From: Anaerovoracaceae bacterium | Lineage (GTDB): Bacteria > Bacillota > Clostridia > Peptostreptococcales > Anaerovoracaceae | Reading direction: 5' to 3' | DNA: 64,000 nt | Assembly: GCA_029983755.1 (NCBI GenBank) | Contig: JASBYX010000002.1 | Span: 20,498 to 84,497 of the forward strand | Shown: positions 8,601 through 16,893 of the stretch, in pieces | How the letters are laid out: each line of letters begins with the position of its first letter | How positions within the stretch are numbered: the first letter of the stretch is position 1 | Position numbers and translations under genes: made by a program | The notes under the pieces: model-generated | The model's input: the letters and a program-made list of their open reading frames with translations, nothing else | The model's database searches: none | Told to the model about the DNA's origin: nothing

Positions 8601-9295
8601 TTTTCTTGGATGAATAAATCTGAAGCATAAAGCATTGCAATAGCAGTTGCCGGTAAAACTGCCCCATGCTCTGAATGATTATGAATATATGCCGATTCAC
8701 TCCAGTAATAGTCATCGCAATTTATCGAATCAATAAAGTCTTGAGAGAAGTACAAATAATTGCGTTTATATGTGCATCTAAATTTGGTACTGTCGTATTC
8801 GTCACCGTATAGTCCGGGAGAAAAACTAAAGTTAAACTCGCCTCTATCGTTTATGTATAGAGTTTTTGCTTTTTTAAATTCATCTTCATAGATAATGAAG
8901 TCCTTGGTCAGCTCGTTTAAGTCAAATAGCGTGTAATTGCTCTTGTCATTAGTTTTACTAAATGGACGTTCCAAACGAACCTTCGGATGTTTTAAGTCTT
9001 CAAGCCGTTTGGCTTCTTCCGCTTCAGTTCTTTCTATATCGAGCAAAACAGCAGCCATGTGTTTACAATATATACCTTGCTTTGCGTGTGGGCAGTTGCA
9101 GGATATGAGTTTCAGCGTGTCATTGTTCACAGCACCGGTAACATTGTACTTATGGGTTCCATAAACGGTTGCATAAAAATTGAATCCATCTTTCACTTTC
9201 TTTATTTGTAAGTTGTCCACTCGTCCCTGTCTGAGGTAGTTCCTACCACGGCTCAAAATTGTGCTACTAAAAAGTTGCTTCCAGTTTTTGATCAT
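5615..9295 (-). CDS. SWIM zinc-finger SNF2-family helicase
   Basis: 1226-residue DNA translocase. The N-terminal SWIM zinc finger is visible as CNCPHAKQGIYCKH (about residues 67-80). A long middle region of the bacterial SNF2-associated type follows, then the helicase core from about residue 780: Walker A DMGLGKT, DEAQ box VVIDEAQYIKN, motif III LTGTPIENR, and C-terminal motifs LKAGGTGLNL and QATDRAHRIGQ. Proteins of this architecture are common in Firmicutes; proposed roles are chromatin remodelling-like or repair functions and none is firm. Start ATG 9295 has GGTGAG upstream. It stands alone, convergent with nothing, and is divergent from the AlbA_2 gene at 9546. Confidence 0.93.
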   Translation of the reverse strand: MIKNWKQLFSSTILSRGRNYLRQGRVDNLQIKKVKDGFNFYATVYGTHKYNVTGAVNNDTLKLISCNCPHAKQGIYCKHMAAVLLDIERTEAEEAKRLEDLKHPKVRLERPFSKTNDKSNYTLFDLNELTKDFIIYEDEFKKAKTLYINDRGEFNFSFSPGLYGDEYDSTKFRCTYKRNYLYFSQDFIDSINCDDYYWSESAYIHNHSEHGAVLPATAIAMLYASDLFIQENANYLDITDPGSKLLIDLSRNSLGSKGQETAPSKESVTLLPTLTLNNGDYVLTWKIGDKNKLFVLKDVNDLISAYSVKAKFRLGKNKTIDFSREDFDQDSKGYYKIIADSVDTAEKALTYVKSYRASWLSPTLNIKRETPIYKNAWDDFYDISKGKPIFYQDPNTKEKLPINSVEGTPSANLKIEKLVNNKDIFDGIEIHGFLPQIFNGTLHSYFIKLTDTSGELNRIPDNSQPNFGPLELIKNSSNEVYLQIGRNNLSEFYNYTLPELRKYVDFDEPDDDFISEYVSTTPEFTIYLDASSGLPEGKIAVTYDQKTYSIFDWQNNKADSTNRLKFIEEKAFDLMEKYLSVIDPDKEVFCCERSDEAIYTMLTRGVEEMLDFCEVKSTKQFDNLKVRRKAKISIGVSVESDLMNLEVSAEDISHDELLAILSSYKKRKRYHKLRNGQFVDINEDFEELGKMFDSLNISPGELKSGKAELPLYRTLYVEKLLEENDYFYTDRDSRFRELVRDFKTINESSYEVPKSLETVMRNYQIFGYKWLRMMTDYGFGCILADDMGLGKTLQVIGLFQANREMRNGQPSSPSLVVCPASLIYNWEDEIEKFAPDVKVQVIAGSKSVRKELVKRYCNNYDCDVLITSYDFLKRDVELYEDCSFEYVVIDEAQYIKNHNTGAAKSVKVIKARKKIALTGTPIENRLSELWSIFDFLMPGFLYTYDHFRKHIETPIIRNNDDDIMGSLKKMVQPFILRRLKSDVLKDLPEKIEEIKYMKMEEKQQNLYDGQVLKLKKFLINQEDNSFNKTKLQVLAELTKTRQICCDPSVLFEDYDGNSAKTQGCIQLIESAIDGEHKVLVFSQFTSILGILGQKLTAQGIKWYSITGKTPKQERLSLVKDFNSGDVPVFLISLKAGGTGLNLTGADIVVHFDPWWNVAAQNQATDRAHRIGQNRNVTVYKLIIKNSIEEKILDMQEKKKALADEIISGEFRGLSGMSKDEILELLE

Positions 9296-9473
9296 GTTCT
9301 CACCAATTCTCTCTGTGTTTTAGTGATTTATATTAAAAATCCTATCTTATGGGTAGTATAGCACAAAAAACAGCTAGGTAATTGATTAGATGGGAGGAAA
9401 TATATTTTTGAGAAAAATTTATGAATTAAAAAACTATAATTTTAATTGTAAAAATTTATGGTTTAAATTGTGA

Positions 9474-9502
9474 TTGAAAATAAGCGTAAAATTAGTTACA
9501 AT
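9474..9502 (+). promoter_or_regulatory. Promoter of the AlbA_2 gene
   Basis: TTGAAA (9474-9479) and TACAAT (9497-9502) with a 17-bp spacer, in a very A/T-rich divergent spacer (9296-9545). The start codon follows AAGGAG. Confidence 0.7.
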
Positions 9503-9545
9503 TAAACTGCAAAAAATCATATAGAAAGGAGCATAAGGAGACGTT

Positions 9546-10793
9546 ATGAAAGAAGGAAAAACTCTAGAGTTCAAAGGCGACATAACCAATACATTTTTGA
9601 AAACCGTAAGTGCTTTCGCAAATTACGATGGTGGAAAAATAATATTTGGTATAGCGGATAATGGAGAGGTAATTGGATTTGAAAATCCTACACAGACTTG
9701 CTTAAATATAGAGAATAGAATTAATGACGGAATTCATCCCCAGCCAAACTACAAACTAGAAATAGTCCCTGATGAGAAGCTGATAGTGCTTGAAATAGAG
9801 GCTGGAATTCATAAGCCATATATGTATAAATCCAAGGCATACAGACGCAACGATACTTCGACTATAGAAGTAGATGATACAGAGCTTGTTCGTCTTATAT
9901 TGGATGGGCAAAATTTAAATTATGAAGAGTTACCAGCTGAACAACAAACTCTTACATTCAGAATCCTTGAAGACAAAATACGGGAAGAGATAGGCATTGA
10001 ATCCCCTAATAAAGATATACTTAAAACTTTAAACTTATATAATGAAATAGATGGATATAATAAAGCCGGAGAGTTGCTTGCTGATAAGAACAGTTTTCCG
10101 GGTATTGACATTGCTAAATTTGGGAAAGATATAAGCGTGATCGTAAAAAGAGCTACATTCGAAAAAGAGTCAGTATTGATTGAACTGGAAAAGGCAGTAC
10201 AACTATATAAGGACTATTATCAATATGAGGAAATCCAGGGAATGAATAGAAAAAAGATTGAGCTTGTTCCTGAAAAGGCTTTTAGAGAAGCAGTGGCAAA
10301 TGCAATTATTCATAGAACATGGGATATGAAATCCCATATAAGGATACTAATGTTTGATGATAAAATAAAAATCACTTCTCCGGGAGGTTTGCCATTTGGA
10401 ATTTCCAACGAAGAATACATAAACGGAGGATTGTCTATCTTGAGAAATCCTATTCTGAGCAATGTTTTTTTCAGACTCCATATAGTAGAGACACTAGGCA
10501 CGGGAATTATTAGAATAAAGGAAGCCTACCAAAATAGTAACAAGAAACCTGTATTTGAAGTGAATGAGAATACAATTAAAGTTACTTTGCCCGTTATTAG
10601 TGATGTCAATCTGAAGGACGATGAGGAACTGGTTTATAACACTTTGAGTAAGACAACTGCTAAATCCATTAGTGAAATCATGGAAAATATTCCATTTAGT
10701 AGGTCAAAGACAGCATCAATATTAAAAGAATTAGCATCGCAAAACTATGTTACTGTAGTTGGCAGAGGTCGAGGAACAAAATACAAACTCTAA
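9546..10793 (+). CDS. AlbA_2/Schlafen-type ATP-binding regulator
   Basis: 415-residue protein of the divergent AlbA_2 plus GHKL-like ATPase family, often annotated as a putative transcriptional regulator. The N-terminal AlbA_2 domain starts EGKTLEFKGDITNTFLKTVSAF and continues through GGKIIFGIADNGEVIGF. The ATPase-like middle shows the Asn box REAVANAIIHRTWD near residue 245 and GTGIIRIKEAY. The C-terminal 65 residues form a winged helix (SISEIMENIPFSRSKTASIL). Target is unknown. It ends at the left copy of the 187-bp direct repeat, whose hairpin acts as its terminator. A second, decayed member of the family lies at 53500. Confidence 0.85.
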   Translation: MKEGKTLEFKGDITNTFLKTVSAFANYDGGKIIFGIADNGEVIGFENPTQTCLNIENRINDGIHPQPNYKLEIVPDEKLIVLEIEAGIHKPYMYKSKAYRRNDTSTIEVDDTELVRLILDGQNLNYEELPAEQQTLTFRILEDKIREEIGIESPNKDILKTLNLYNEIDGYNKAGELLADKNSFPGIDIAKFGKDISVIVKRATFEKESVLIELEKAVQLYKDYYQYEEIQGMNRKKIELVPEKAFREAVANAIIHRTWDMKSHIRILMFDDKIKITSPGGLPFGISNEEYINGGLSILRNPILSNVFFRLHIVETLGTGIIRIKEAYQNSNKKPVFEVNENTIKVTLPVISDVNLKDDEELVYNTLSKTTAKSISEIMENIPFSRSKTASILKELASQNYVTVVGRGRGTKYKL

Positions 10794-10795
10794 TA

Positions 10796-10879
10796 AAAAC
10801 GCACCGGGCAACGCCATGCCATCTGAATAGCTAGGGGGTTATCTCTAGCTGTAAAGGGCATTTATTCCCGGTGCGTTTT
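10796..10879. terminator. Long bidirectional hairpin after the AlbA_2 gene (left copy)
   Basis: AAAACGCACCGGG (10796-10808) pairs with CCCGGTGCGTTTT (10867-10879). The 58-base interior contains a further AGCTAG/CTAGCT stem. Poly-T follows on both strands, so it can terminate the AlbA_2 transcript. See the identical hairpin at 19372. Confidence 0.75.
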
Positions 10880-10912
10880 GTATTTTTATAAATCCTTTGA
10901 TTAAAATAGTTT

Positions 10913-10980
10913 TTAATGTTCGTACTCTGCTCTCTGCTCAGGTGGTAATTGATCCATGAGGTCCTTACGCCCTATTTTTA
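10913..10980 (-). pseudogene. Fragment of the nhaC 3' end
   Basis: The last 22 codons of nhaC including its stop, identical in sequence to 19489-19556, with no gene body upstream. From 10981 the sequence diverges from nhaC. It is part of the duplicated boundary and is not a gene. Confidence 0.85.
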
Positions 10981-11049
10981 AATAGACGAGAACTTGTAAT
11001 AACGGGACATTATAATATAACTAAGATATAACCAAGCATCTATGAAACT

Positions 11050-11829
11050 TTAAAAAATGTCTCCAGGGAAGCAAACCTTTCGTCCAAGATCTTCTATATA
11101 TCTAACTTTTATGTCGGCATTATATATTTTGCTTAGTAATTCTTCGCTTATCGTTTTTTCAGTTGTTCCTATAATGAAATTGGATTCTGAATCAAGGATA
11201 CCAACTTGGCCATCTAAGAGGATAGCATGGTCTGGAAGGTGAGTGGTCATTATAATTGTATAGTCTTGAATAGCTAAATTTTTGATTAATTTAAGAATAC
11301 GAAGCTGGTTACCATAGTCCAAATGATTGGTGGGTTCATCAAATATAAGTATTTCAGGTTCTTGTGTGAGAGCTCTTGCGATAAGTACTTGCTGTCGTTC
11401 ACCTCCACTAAGCTCTGTATATGGTCTTGGGGATAATTCTAAAATATTAAGTTTTAGCATCGCCTCCTCAGCGATAGCATAATCGTGACGTGAAGGATTC
11501 TGAAACATATTTATATATGGTGCTCTTCCCATGATAACGAAATCTCTAACCAAGTATGGGAAGGTGACATTGTGCAACTGGGGAACAAAGCCGATTTTTT
11601 GGGATATTTCTCTTTTACTTAAAGAGTTGATGTTTTTTCCAGATATAAAAATATGCCCTTTAGAAGGCCTAAGGTTGTTCGTTATGCAATTTAATAGTGT
11701 TGATTTTCCAGAACCATTGTGACCTAAAATAGTTAATATATCTCCTTTACGAAGGGTAAAATCGACTCTATTGAACACATCATCTCGCCTATTATATGTA
11801 AATGATAAATTTTCAACTTTTATTATCAT
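11050..11829 (-). CDS. btuD: Corrinoid ABC importer, ATP-binding subunit
   Basis: 259-residue ATPase of a type II (FecCDE/BtuCD) importer. Walker A GHNGSGKST (about residues 36-44), Q-loop FVPQLHNV, signature LSGGERQQV, Walker B ILIFDEP and the switch His in TTHLPDH are all present. It powers uptake through the permease gene just upstream, which it overlaps by 4 bp. The motifs alone would fit iron, heme or cobalamin; I assign corrinoid because the operon leader is a cobalamin riboswitch. It is the last gene of btuFCD and ends near the left island boundary. Confidence 0.85.
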   Translation of the reverse strand: MIIKVENLSFTYNRRDDVFNRVDFTLRKGDILTILGHNGSGKSTLLNCITNNLRPSKGHIFISGKNINSLSKREISQKIGFVPQLHNVTFPYLVRDFVIMGRAPYINMFQNPSRHDYAIAEEAMLKLNILELSPRPYTELSGGERQQVLIARALTQEPEILIFDEPTNHLDYGNQLRILKLIKNLAIQDYTIIMTTHLPDHAILLDGQVGILDSESNFIIGTTEKTISEELLSKIYNADIKVRYIEDLGRKVCFPGDIF

Positions 11830-12911
11830 GATAGCCTTCCTCGTTGATTAATTAAGATTATAAGAAAGAAAGGTGTTCCAACTATTCCTGTAAGGATACT
11901 TATAGGCAATTCGAGGCTTGTTATTGATCTAGCTAAAGTATCTATTATAACCATAAATATTGCACCAAGTATAAATGTAATAGGAATAGATCTTTGGTTA
12001 TTTACACCACCCAACATACGTCCAAGGTGGGGTATTATCAAGCCAACCCAACCGATTGTACCACAAAGACAAACAGCGGATGCAGTAAGTATAGTGGAAC
12101 AAATTATCATTACCCCGCGGGATATATTAACGTTTATCCCAAGGTTCTGTGCCTCTGAATCCCCCAATGACAATATATTTATCCGCCATCTCATCGCTAT
12201 TATTATTACTGTAGCAATTATCATTGGAAGTGCAACAGAAAAAGTTGAAATCATGGTTACCTTCGCAAAGCTACCCATTTGCCAATAAACAATTGATGGC
12301 AATTCAGTTTCGGGATCTGCAATGTAATTAATTATGCCCATAACAGCATTCATGAAACCATTAACAATAATTCCGGATAACACCAACAAAGTCAAACCAT
12401 TCTTGTTGAAAAATTTTGTAATATTCGTTGCTATAAAAACGGTTAAGATTCCGAAAAGGAAAGCTAATACTTGTATTTCAATTGCATTTAGTCCATTTAT
12501 AATTGCAATAGCCGCACCTACACAAGCGCCTGAGGAAACCCCAAGAACATAAGGTGATATCAAGGGGTTTTTAAATACCCCTTGATAAACAGATCCGGAG
12601 ATTGCTAATGCACCTCCGACCATAATTGAAGCAAGGACCCTTGGGAGCCTAAGAACAATTATTACACTTTCTTGTCTGGTGCTGCTACCTGAAGATGTAT
12701 TTGTTAATTCAGAGATCAGTATTTTTAAAGTTTGAGATATCCCTATATGATATCTTCCGATGCAGAGTGATGAAACAGCAGATACCAGGAGTAAAACTAT
12801 CAAAATTGTGATAAATATGTGAAAACGACTTGTGGACAAATAAGGATCTCCGCGATTGTCGGTAGGATTACAACTTGGTTTTCCCATTAAACTATATTTT
12901 TGAGTTTCCAT
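11826..12911 (-). CDS. btuC: Corrinoid ABC importer, FecCD-type permease
   Basis: 361-residue integral membrane protein of the FecCD/BtuC family with about ten hydrophobic segments. Typical family stretches are LRLPRVLASIMVGGALAISG near residue 97, NPLISPYVLGVSSGA and GTIGWVGLIIPHLGRMLGG. It forms the membrane channel of the importer. The start overlaps the end of the binding-protein gene by 20 bp, so the three genes are co-transcribed and probably co-translated. No strong ribosome binding site precedes ATG 12911; an in-frame ATG at 12887 is an alternative start. Confidence 0.87.
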   Translation of the reverse strand: METQKYSLMGKPSCNPTDNRGDPYLSTSRFHIFITILIVLLLVSAVSSLCIGRYHIGISQTLKILISELTNTSSGSSTRQESVIIVLRLPRVLASIMVGGALAISGSVYQGVFKNPLISPYVLGVSSGACVGAAIAIINGLNAIEIQVLAFLFGILTVFIATNITKFFNKNGLTLLVLSGIIVNGFMNAVMGIINYIADPETELPSIVYWQMGSFAKVTMISTFSVALPMIIATVIIIAMRWRINILSLGDSEAQNLGINVNISRGVMIICSTILTASAVCLCGTIGWVGLIIPHLGRMLGGVNNQRSIPITFILGAIFMVIIDTLARSITSLELPISILTGIVGTPFFLIILINQRGRLS

Positions 12912-13998
12912 TTATTTCTCTATGAACGACCCTATCCAACTGTTCTTTTGAAAGATTGTGATCGAAAAACTTAGAAAAGAAATTCTTAATTTCCTTATCC
13001 ATATCAACTTTGTAGATATCTGGTTGAATAACTGATGACAAATACATTGCATAAAGAGGTTTTTCTGTGCAATTTGGTGGTGTCCATCTGTACAATCCCA
13101 TAGGGACTTTATAAACTCTATGATTTTTAACAGCAGCAACGTCACTCCAATCCTGACCAGGGATTATATTCTTATAAAGGTCATCGGGTTTAGAGTCATC
13201 CCAGTTACTCAACAAAATAATATCGGGATTAAAGTTTAGAACTTCCTCCATTGTGACCTTGGAACTATCTGCAGAAGAAGCTGTCAGCTCAATATTAGTA
13301 CCGCCGACTTTTTCAATCAGTTTAGCATCTACACCTTTTGCATATACGCTTAATTCGTTTATGTCTCTAAATTGAACTACTTTAGGCTTTTCAGAATCTG
13401 AAAGATTCCTTATTTCGGAATCCTTTTTGTTGAGTTTTGTATCGACTTCATCGTACCACTGAAGCAACTCATCCGCTCTATCTTTACAATTTAGAATTTC
13501 CCCTAGCATTTTTATTAGTTGCCTTAGACTATTCATATCTGTTGCTGATTTAACGCAGACAGCAGGTATACCCATTTTATTGACCTTTTTTGCTTCCTCT
13601 GACTGGGTATCCCAAAAGATTACTAAATCTGCGTTGCTATTAGCTAATTCTTCTAAACTCACCTGCATGTCATTATTGACCATGTTTTTATTAACATATT
13701 TTTTGAAATTAGGAGCTAAATCTTTCATTATAGAATTTTCGTATCCCTCTAAGGCGGATGGTGTAATAGCGATCTGGTTATTATCTTTGGATGTCATGAA
13801 ATATATCATGTTTGGCAGTACTACAGGAGATACTACAATGTGTTCGGGATGTGTCGGGACTTCTATTTCGATACCAGTTGCATCGACGATTGTCCTACTA
13901 TCGGATGTTTTTCTAGAATCTTTGTTACCACACCCTGAAAAAACAAAAGAAAAAACAATTAGACAAATTAGTAGAGATATAAATTTCTTTCCCTTCAT
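12892..13998 (-). CDS. btuF: Corrinoid-binding lipoprotein of the ABC importer
   Basis: 368-residue extracellular binding protein. Signal peptide FISLLICLIVFSFVF is followed by the lipobox FSGC near residue 22, so it is lipid-anchored to the membrane. The periplasmic-binding-protein type III fold shows in VDATGIEIEVPTHPEHIVV and ALEGYENSIM and later VEKVGGTNIEL and FNPDIILLSNWDD. The start ATG 13998 has AAAGGA upstream; an in-frame ATG at 14013 and another further upstream fall in the terminator and are unlikely. The riboswitch with terminator directly upstream identifies the ligand class as cobalamin or another corrinoid. Confidence 0.87.
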   Translation of the reverse strand: MKGKKFISLLICLIVFSFVFSGCGNKDSRKTSDSRTIVDATGIEIEVPTHPEHIVVSPVVLPNMIYFMTSKDNNQIAITPSALEGYENSIMKDLAPNFKKYVNKNMVNNDMQVSLEELANSNADLVIFWDTQSEEAKKVNKMGIPAVCVKSATDMNSLRQLIKMLGEILNCKDRADELLQWYDEVDTKLNKKDSEIRNLSDSEKPKVVQFRDINELSVYAKGVDAKLIEKVGGTNIELTASSADSSKVTMEEVLNFNPDIILLSNWDDSKPDDLYKNIIPGQDWSDVAAVKNHRVYKVPMGLYRWTPPNCTEKPLYAMYLSSVIQPDIYKVDMDKEIKNFFSKFFDHNLSKEQLDRVVHREINGNSKI

Positions 13999-14013
13999 GA
14001 TAATTCCTTTCAT

Positions 14014-14051
14014 AAAAAAGCCTTCTTTGACGAAGGAACACAAAGAAGGCT
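14014..14051 (-). terminator. Riboswitch-controlled terminator before btuF
   Basis: On the minus strand AGCCTTCTTTG (14041-14051) pairs perfectly with CAAAGAAGGCT (14019-14029), then comes TTTTTT (14014-14019). It lies between the cobalamin aptamer and the btuF start, so with ligand bound transcription should stop here. Confidence 0.85.
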
Positions 14052-14094
14052 AATTAAAACAGATCCTGAATACTCGTCAAGTTTGTTTTGCAAA

Positions 14095-14226
14095 TTGTTT
14101 GAAGTATCCTGGCTAAAGATCAACATACTATACGCCTTCCCGAAATTATCAGTGGCATAATTGTATAGCACTCCCTTTTACAGTGGCGGTACCGCGCCAG
14201 AATTTCACTGGCTTCCATACAAACAA
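14095..14226 (-). promoter_or_regulatory. Cobalamin riboswitch
   Basis: The minus strand shows the conserved cobalamin aptamer parts in order: TGGAAGCCAGTG near the 5' side, GCGGTACCGCCACTGTAAAA, then GCCACTG, GGGAAGGCG, and AGCCAGGATAC near the 3' side. The closing stem P1 can form from TTGTTTG (14226-14220) and CAAACAA (14101-14095). Cobalamin binding is expected to favour the terminator at 14014-14051. This links the ABC genes to corrinoid uptake. Confidence 0.9.
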
Positions 14227-14251
14227 CTATACTAATATTCGATTTTAAAAG

Positions 14252-14281
14252 ATAATATCATATCTTTGGCATCCTAGTCAA
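14252..14281 (-). promoter_or_regulatory. Promoter of the riboswitch-btuFCD operon
   Basis: On the minus strand TTGACT (14276-14281) and TATTAT (14252-14257) with an 18-bp spacer. It starts transcription about 20 bases before the aptamer. The stretch 14282-14379 between this and the divergent promoter is A/T-rich with no recognised site. Confidence 0.7.
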
Positions 14282-14379
14282 TCTAAAGAAAAGAACAATA
14301 CAGTATATTTGTTAAGTTATACGAAGATTAAGCTTTAGCATTATTCATGAAATAAATAATTATAAATCTGTATATTTTA

Positions 14380-14408
14380 TTGACAACGACTGACAAGGAT
14401 GCTAGAAT
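14380..14408 (+). promoter_or_regulatory. Promoter of the amidinohydrolase operon
   Basis: TTGACA (14380-14385) and TAGAAT (14403-14408) with a 17-bp spacer. Because an in-frame ATG at 14399 sits inside this promoter, the gene must begin further down, at 14468. Confidence 0.75.
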
Positions 14409-14410
14409 TA

Positions 14411-14441
14411 TTGTACACAAAATACATAAAATTGTATACAA
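14411..14441. promoter_or_regulatory. Two TTGTRYACAA operator boxes at the transcription start
   Basis: TTGTACACAA (14411-14420) and the perfect palindrome TTGTATACAA (14432-14441), 21 bp centre to centre, two helical turns apart. They cover the expected start of transcription, so binding would repress. The sequence resembles palindromes bound by FadR-type GntR proteins, and one is encoded in this operon at 17010. Confidence 0.65.
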
Positions 14442-14467
14442 ATTTTAAGTTTGAGGAGGACATTAAA

Positions 14468-15343
14468 ATGAAGTACGGTTGTCAGTCTATGGTAAACAAA
14501 ATCGAATCTATTCTGATTAAGAAACCTGAACAAGCCTTTATTAGCCAGGACCATTTGGATAATAACTATAAGGCGTATAATTACATTGGATGCCCCAATT
14601 ATAAGAAAAGTGTGGAAGAATATGATATTTTTGAGAATATAATTAAGGATAATGTGGAAAACGTTTATCATCTTCCAGAAAACAACTTGGTTGGGCTTGA
14701 CTCTATTTATGCACATGATTCTTTGAAGGTTACTAAACATGGAGCAATATATTTTCCAATGGGGAAGAAATTAAGACAGAATGAAAGAAAAGCAACCGAA
14801 GAATTTTTAAAATCAAAAGGTGTACCAACCTTAGGATATATTGAGGCTCCTGGGAAAATGGAAGGAGGAGATGTTGTTTGGATTGATGAAAAAACGGTTG
14901 CGATAGGATGTGGATATCGAACTAATTATGAAGGTATTGAACAGTTCAAAGCACTCACTAAGGATTTTATTGAAGAATATATTATTGTTGAAACTCCATA
15001 TGCAGACGGACCTGATGCATGCCTTCATTTGATGAGTATTATAAGCTTAGTTGATAAAGACTTAGCCGTTGTGTACTCAAAATACATGCCAGTTGTGTTT
15101 AGAAACTACTTAATAGAAAGAGGGATCAAGCTAATTGAGGTGGACGATAAGGAATATGATTATCTGGGATGTAATGTATTGGCATTAGCTCCAAGAAAAG
15201 TTGTTATTATAGATGGAGTTCCTAACATCACAAAAAAACTGAGAGAGGAAGGGTGTGAAGTTTTTACATATCCAGGGAAAGAAGTTTCATATAGAGGTAC
15301 TGGAGGGCCAACTTGTTTCACCTGTCCAATAACAAGAGAATAA
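14468..15343 (+). CDS. Amidinotransferase-fold guanidino hydrolase (arginine deiminase/DDAH-like)
   Basis: 291-residue enzyme of the guanidine-modifying superfamily (arginine deiminase, dimethylarginine dimethylaminohydrolase). Visible catalytic features are Asp/Glu in MEGGDVVW, His in DACLHLMS and the C-terminal nucleophile Cys in GGPTCFTCP. Size fits DDAH or short deiminase-like members rather than the 400-residue ArcA. Expected products are citrulline plus ammonia or an amine. ATG 14468 follows GAGGAGGA. It heads an operon with a symporter, a GntR regulator and RocB. Exact substrate (arginine, methylarginine or other) is not decided by sequence. Confidence 0.8.
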   Translation: MKYGCQSMVNKIESILIKKPEQAFISQDHLDNNYKAYNYIGCPNYKKSVEEYDIFENIIKDNVENVYHLPENNLVGLDSIYAHDSLKVTKHGAIYFPMGKKLRQNERKATEEFLKSKGVPTLGYIEAPGKMEGGDVVWIDEKTVAIGCGYRTNYEGIEQFKALTKDFIEEYIIVETPYADGPDACLHLMSIISLVDKDLAVVYSKYMPVVFRNYLIERGIKLIEVDDKEYDYLGCNVLALAPRKVVIIDGVPNITKKLREEGCEVFTYPGKEVSYRGTGGPTCFTCPITRE

Positions 15344-15414
15344 CAAAATAACGATCAAGTAGATATCGAAAATGATTCCATCGTAGCTGAACAGCTAGGA
15401 AAGTGAGGGTTGGA

Positions 15415-16893
15415 ATGAGTATTACAGATATAGTTACGGTTGTTGTTTATGATTATTTATGGGGTTTACCACTTGTATTTTTGGTTTTAACTGCCGGTGC
15501 CTTTCTTACTTTGAGAACGGGGTTTTTCCAAATTCAATTTTTCCGAAAAGCCTTTGCTCAAACGAAAATTAGTTTGATCGGAGAAAAACAAGCAGAGAAA
15601 AATAGTAAAACGGGAGTAATATCATCATTTGAAGCCATGAGCATGGCTTTAGGTACGACAATAGGTGTTGGCAATATAGGCGGCGTTGCAACGGCTATAG
15701 CATTAGGTGGTCCAGGAGCTATATTTTGGATGTGGATTGCAGGGCTCTTTGGTTTAGTAATTAAAACGGTTGAAATAACATTGGCAGTTTATTATAGATC
15801 AAGAACAGATCAAGGAGAATCATATGGTGGACCCAACTACTATATGCATAAAGGGATCGGTATTGAAAAAGGCTACAAGAAACTGTCAAAATTTCTTAGT
15901 TTTATATTCGCCTTCGGTTTTATACTTGGAATATTTTTAAACATTCAAACATATACCGTTTCTGAAGCTGTTGCAGGGACTTTTTCGTTTAATGCTAATT
16001 GGGTTGCAATTGTATACACTGTTGCACTGTACATAATGATCAGTGGCGGTATGAAAAGAATTGGGAAAATTGCAACAATAATCGTACCTTTTATGTGTGC
16101 GTTCTACATAATAGGAGGATTGATAGTAATCATAATTAATATTGAGAACCTTATACCTTCGATAGGTCTAATTATCAAGGCGGCTTTCAATCCTATTGCT
16201 GCCACAGGGGGATTTGCAGGATCTAGCGTAAGCTTAGCTCTAAAATCGGGAATGAGTAGATCTGTGTTTAGCAATGAGGCTGGTTGGGGTTCCGCACCAA
16301 TGATTCATGCGTCAGCAAAAGTAAACCATCCTTTAAAACAAGGGATGATTGGTATTTTTGAAGTGTTCTTCGATACTATTATTGTTTGTTCAATAACTGG
16401 ACTAGTGATTATTATTACAGGACAGTGGAAAACAGGATTAGACGGCGCAACCCTTACTTTAAGTGCGTTTGAAACAGGAATGGGAAATGTTGGAAGAATA
16501 ATTCTTGCAGTTGGTATATTTTTCTTTGGACTAACTACTTCTAGTGGTGTCTATACTCAGATAGAAGTTGTACTTAGATACATTTTTAAAAAATCGAAAA
16601 TAAGAAAAAATCTTTTGACAGCATATAAATGGTTTTATCCAATTCCGAGTATAGCGTTGGTTTTTATCGCTAAAAAAAACGGTTTACCGGGAACGACTGT
16701 TTGGTTATTTTCAGATGCATCAACAGCACTGCCTATTTTTGCAAATATATTGACATTATTAATCTTGTCTCCGAAATTTATGAAAATTGTAAAAGACTAT
16801 AAAGCCAGATATTTAAACAAAGGGATAGTAGATAATGAGTTTAAAGTATTCTTTGAAGGGTCTGATGATGAGAATAGAGTTGACAAAGTGTAA
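15415..16893 (+). CDS. AGCS-family sodium:amino acid symporter
   Basis: 492-residue transporter of the alanine/glycine:cation symporter family with about ten membrane segments. Family signatures include ALGTTIGVGNIGGVATAI (residues about 79-96), GPGAIFWMW, GMSRSVFSNEAGWGSAP and LTTSSGVYTQIE. It imports a small amino acid with Na+. The family usually takes alanine or glycine, but the operon suggests a guanidino or ureido amino acid here; that is inference. ATG 15415 is chosen; GTG 15403 in frame lies too close to its possible ribosome binding site. Confidence 0.87.
   Translation: MSITDIVTVVVYDYLWGLPLVFLVLTAGAFLTLRTGFFQIQFFRKAFAQTKISLIGEKQAEKNSKTGVISSFEAMSMALGTTIGVGNIGGVATAIALGGPGAIFWMWIAGLFGLVIKTVEITLAVYYRSRTDQGESYGGPNYYMHKGIGIEKGYKKLSKFLSFIFAFGFILGIFLNIQTYTVSEAVAGTFSFNANWVAIVYTVALYIMISGGMKRIGKIATIIVPFMCAFYIIGGLIVIIINIENLIPSIGLIIKAAFNPIAATGGFAGSSVSLALKSGMSRSVFSNEAGWGSAPMIHASAKVNHPLKQGMIGIFEVFFDTIIVCSITGLVIIITGQWKTGLDGATLTLSAFETGMGNVGRIILAVGIFFFGLTTSSGVYTQIEVVLRYIFKKSKIRKNLLTAYKWFYPIPSIALVFIAKKNGLPGTTVWLFSDASTALPIFANILTLLILSPKFMKIVKDYKARYLNKGIVDNEFKVFFEGSDDENRVDKV

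Larger units (their letters stand above)
10794..10980. repeat. Left copy of a 187-bp direct repeat (nhaC 3' end plus terminator)
   Basis: Matches 19370-19556 at 186 of 187 positions; the only difference is C at 10812 against T at 19388. It contains the terminator hairpin and the last 22 codons of nhaC. The offset between copies is 8576 bp, and the btu and amidinohydrolase genes lie between them. The remaining 10981-11049 holds nothing I recognise. Confidence 0.95.
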
